From assembly GCF_004345825.1 (NCBI RefSeq), contig NZ_SLXM01000003.1, forward strand, positions 1 through 64,000: 64,000 nucleotides of DNA, read 5' to 3'. Made by a program: the position numbers and the translations under genes. Shown here piece after piece: positions 63,154 through 64,000 of the stretch. The stretch's first letter is position 1, and each line of letters starts with the position of its first letter. The notes under the pieces are model-generated. The model was not told the origin of the DNA. It did no database searches and was given only the letters and a program-made list of their open reading frames with translations. Source of the DNA: Tenacibaculum skagerrakense (lineage in GTDB: Bacteria > Bacteroidota > Bacteroidia > Flavobacteriales > Flavobacteriaceae).

Positions 63154-64000
63154 TAAACAGAATCCTTTTTGGAATTTAGCAAAGCAAAAACTGGACCTAT
63201 TACTAAAAACATAAATAGGTATTGTATATTAATATAATCCGACAAAAAATTAATTGTTTGAATACTTACTATAGTTAGAGAAAATCCTACGCAATTTACA
63301 ATGGTTAACGCAGTTCCTTTAATTTCTTTAGGAGCATTTTTAGCGACTAGTGTTGAAAAAAGAGGAGAATCCATAATTACTGCAAATCCCCATATCAACA
63401 ATAAGAAAAACAGCCAGATTTCATTAAATAGAAATAGTGTAGGAGATATCAAACAGCATATACCTGATAGTAGTAATGCAGCTGTAGCTATTTTTTGTTC
63501 ACCCCATTTTAACGATAAATATCCACCTACTACACAAGCTAGACTACCAATAGCTATGATTATAAAAGACCATAAAGAGATGTTAAAAGAGGATTCTGGG
63601 TGTAACGTATTATACGTTTTAAGTATCAAAGGAATAAAGACCCAAAAAGTATATAATTCCCACATATGACCAAAATAACCAAAAGCAGCAGAACGAAAAG
63701 ACTTATTTTTAAACACATCTACTATAGCATTTAAATGCAATTTATCGGTGCGTTTTCTAAAAGGACCATCAGGAATTAAAACTAACATTGCTCCACCACC
63801 AAGAACAGCTAAAATAGAAGTACCAGCAATAACCGATTCCCAAGGTAAAGAAGTTTTTAAAGCAGTTAGTAAGTGAGGAAGAGAAGTTCCTAAAACTAAA
63901 GCTCCTACTAAAAAACCTAAAGATTTTCCTAATTGTTTATTAAAATAATCCGCTGCAATTTTCATTCCTACAGGATAAATACCAGCTAAAAAGAAACCAG
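63150..64000 (-). CDS. MFS transporter (partial, 5' end beyond the window)
   Basis: The visible 283 codons cover the middle and C-terminal parts of a major facilitator. The reading frame stays open to the window edge, where GFFLAGIYPVGMKIAADYF marks an internal loop, so the Met at 63965 is not the start. Helices recur at regular spacing, with RKRTDKL in the central loop and NAPKEIKGTALTIVNCVGF in a late loop. The substrate is unknown. The stop codon overlaps the end of the second regulator gene. Confidence 0.85.
   Translation of the reverse strand, partial: GFFLAGIYPVGMKIAADYFNKQLGKSLGFLVGALVLGTSLPHLLTALKTSLPWESVIAGTSILAVLGGGAMLVLIPDGPFRKRTDKLHLNAIVDVFKNKSFRSAAFGYFGHMWELYTFWVFIPLILKTYNTLHPESSFNISLWSFIIIAIGSLACVVGGYLSLKWGEQKIATAALLLSGICCLISPTLFLFNEIWLFFLLLIWGFAVIMDSPLFSTLVAKNAPKEIKGTALTIVNCVGFSLTIVSIQTINFLSDYINIQYLFMFLVIGPVFALLNSKKDSVY

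Noticed and set aside
63301-63669. 122-codon open frame opposite the MFS transporter
   Set aside because: The minus-strand frame encodes a clear membrane transporter; the opposite frame has no family pattern.

Overview
The window is ordinary chromosomal DNA from a marine-type Flavobacteriaceae (Bacteroidota) bacterium, probably close to Tenacibaculum. The genus is an inference from gene content and protein style and was not tested by a search. Supporting signs are the high A+T content, Bacteroidota promoter boxes (TAnnTTTG), weak Shine-Dalgarno sites, frequent TTG/GTG starts, the long SecA and long GAPDH typical of the phylum, and families largely confined to Bacteroidota (DUF4835, the Bacteroidota omega subunit, FHS-type sugar permeases, the N-acyl-ornithine arginine route). 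I see no rRNA, tRNA, CRISPR array, prophage or insertion sequence.

Layout. 1-29 kb is mostly housekeeping: secA, a DUF2795 gene, a cobalamin adenosyltransferase and a thioesterase; then dnaA, a low-Mr phosphatase and an RsmI-like methyltransferase; a lysozyme-like gene lacking a normal start codon; mltG-GNAT-dapF; htrA; gap; ligA; three tandem YhhN membrane genes; dapA; ferritin; bamD-omega-coaBC; DUF4835; recN-TPR; fabI; and a DUF3050/glycosyltransferase pair. 29-37.6 kb is a glycan-breakdown locus (cutC, GH20, GH92, glycosylasparaginase, sugar permease) suited to trimming N-linked glycoproteins. 37.6-41.8 kb holds arsC, prfB, threonine aldolase and an ECF sigma operon.

41.9-46.3 kb is a carotenoid operon (crtI, crtB, crtZ, fused lycopene cyclase), predicted to make zeaxanthin. 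It lies behind a MerR/B12-binding regulator of the CarH/LitR photoreceptor type, and a repeated TTGTTTAA(A/T) motif sits at its promoters. 47.3-56.7 kb (minus strand) is a complete arginine operon (GNAT, argG, argC, proC, argD, argF', argB, argE', argH). It uses N-acylated citrulline rather than ornithine, and several gaps carry palindromic dispersed repeats ending in CGTCAT/ATGACG.

57.0-63.2 kb is the most unusual part. It holds two LytS-type histidine kinase / LytTR regulator modules. The first begins with a secreted DUF2141 protein. Its kinase is fused to a C-terminal 2TM domain and is followed by four stand-alone 2TM paralogues and then the regulator. Each module is preceded by a pair of direct repeats exactly 21 bp apart, the geometry of LytTR operators. 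The two regulator genes share an 86-bp identical 3' end although the rest has diverged. I regard this locus as the best candidate for a poorly described signalling system. The window ends inside an MFS transporter gene.
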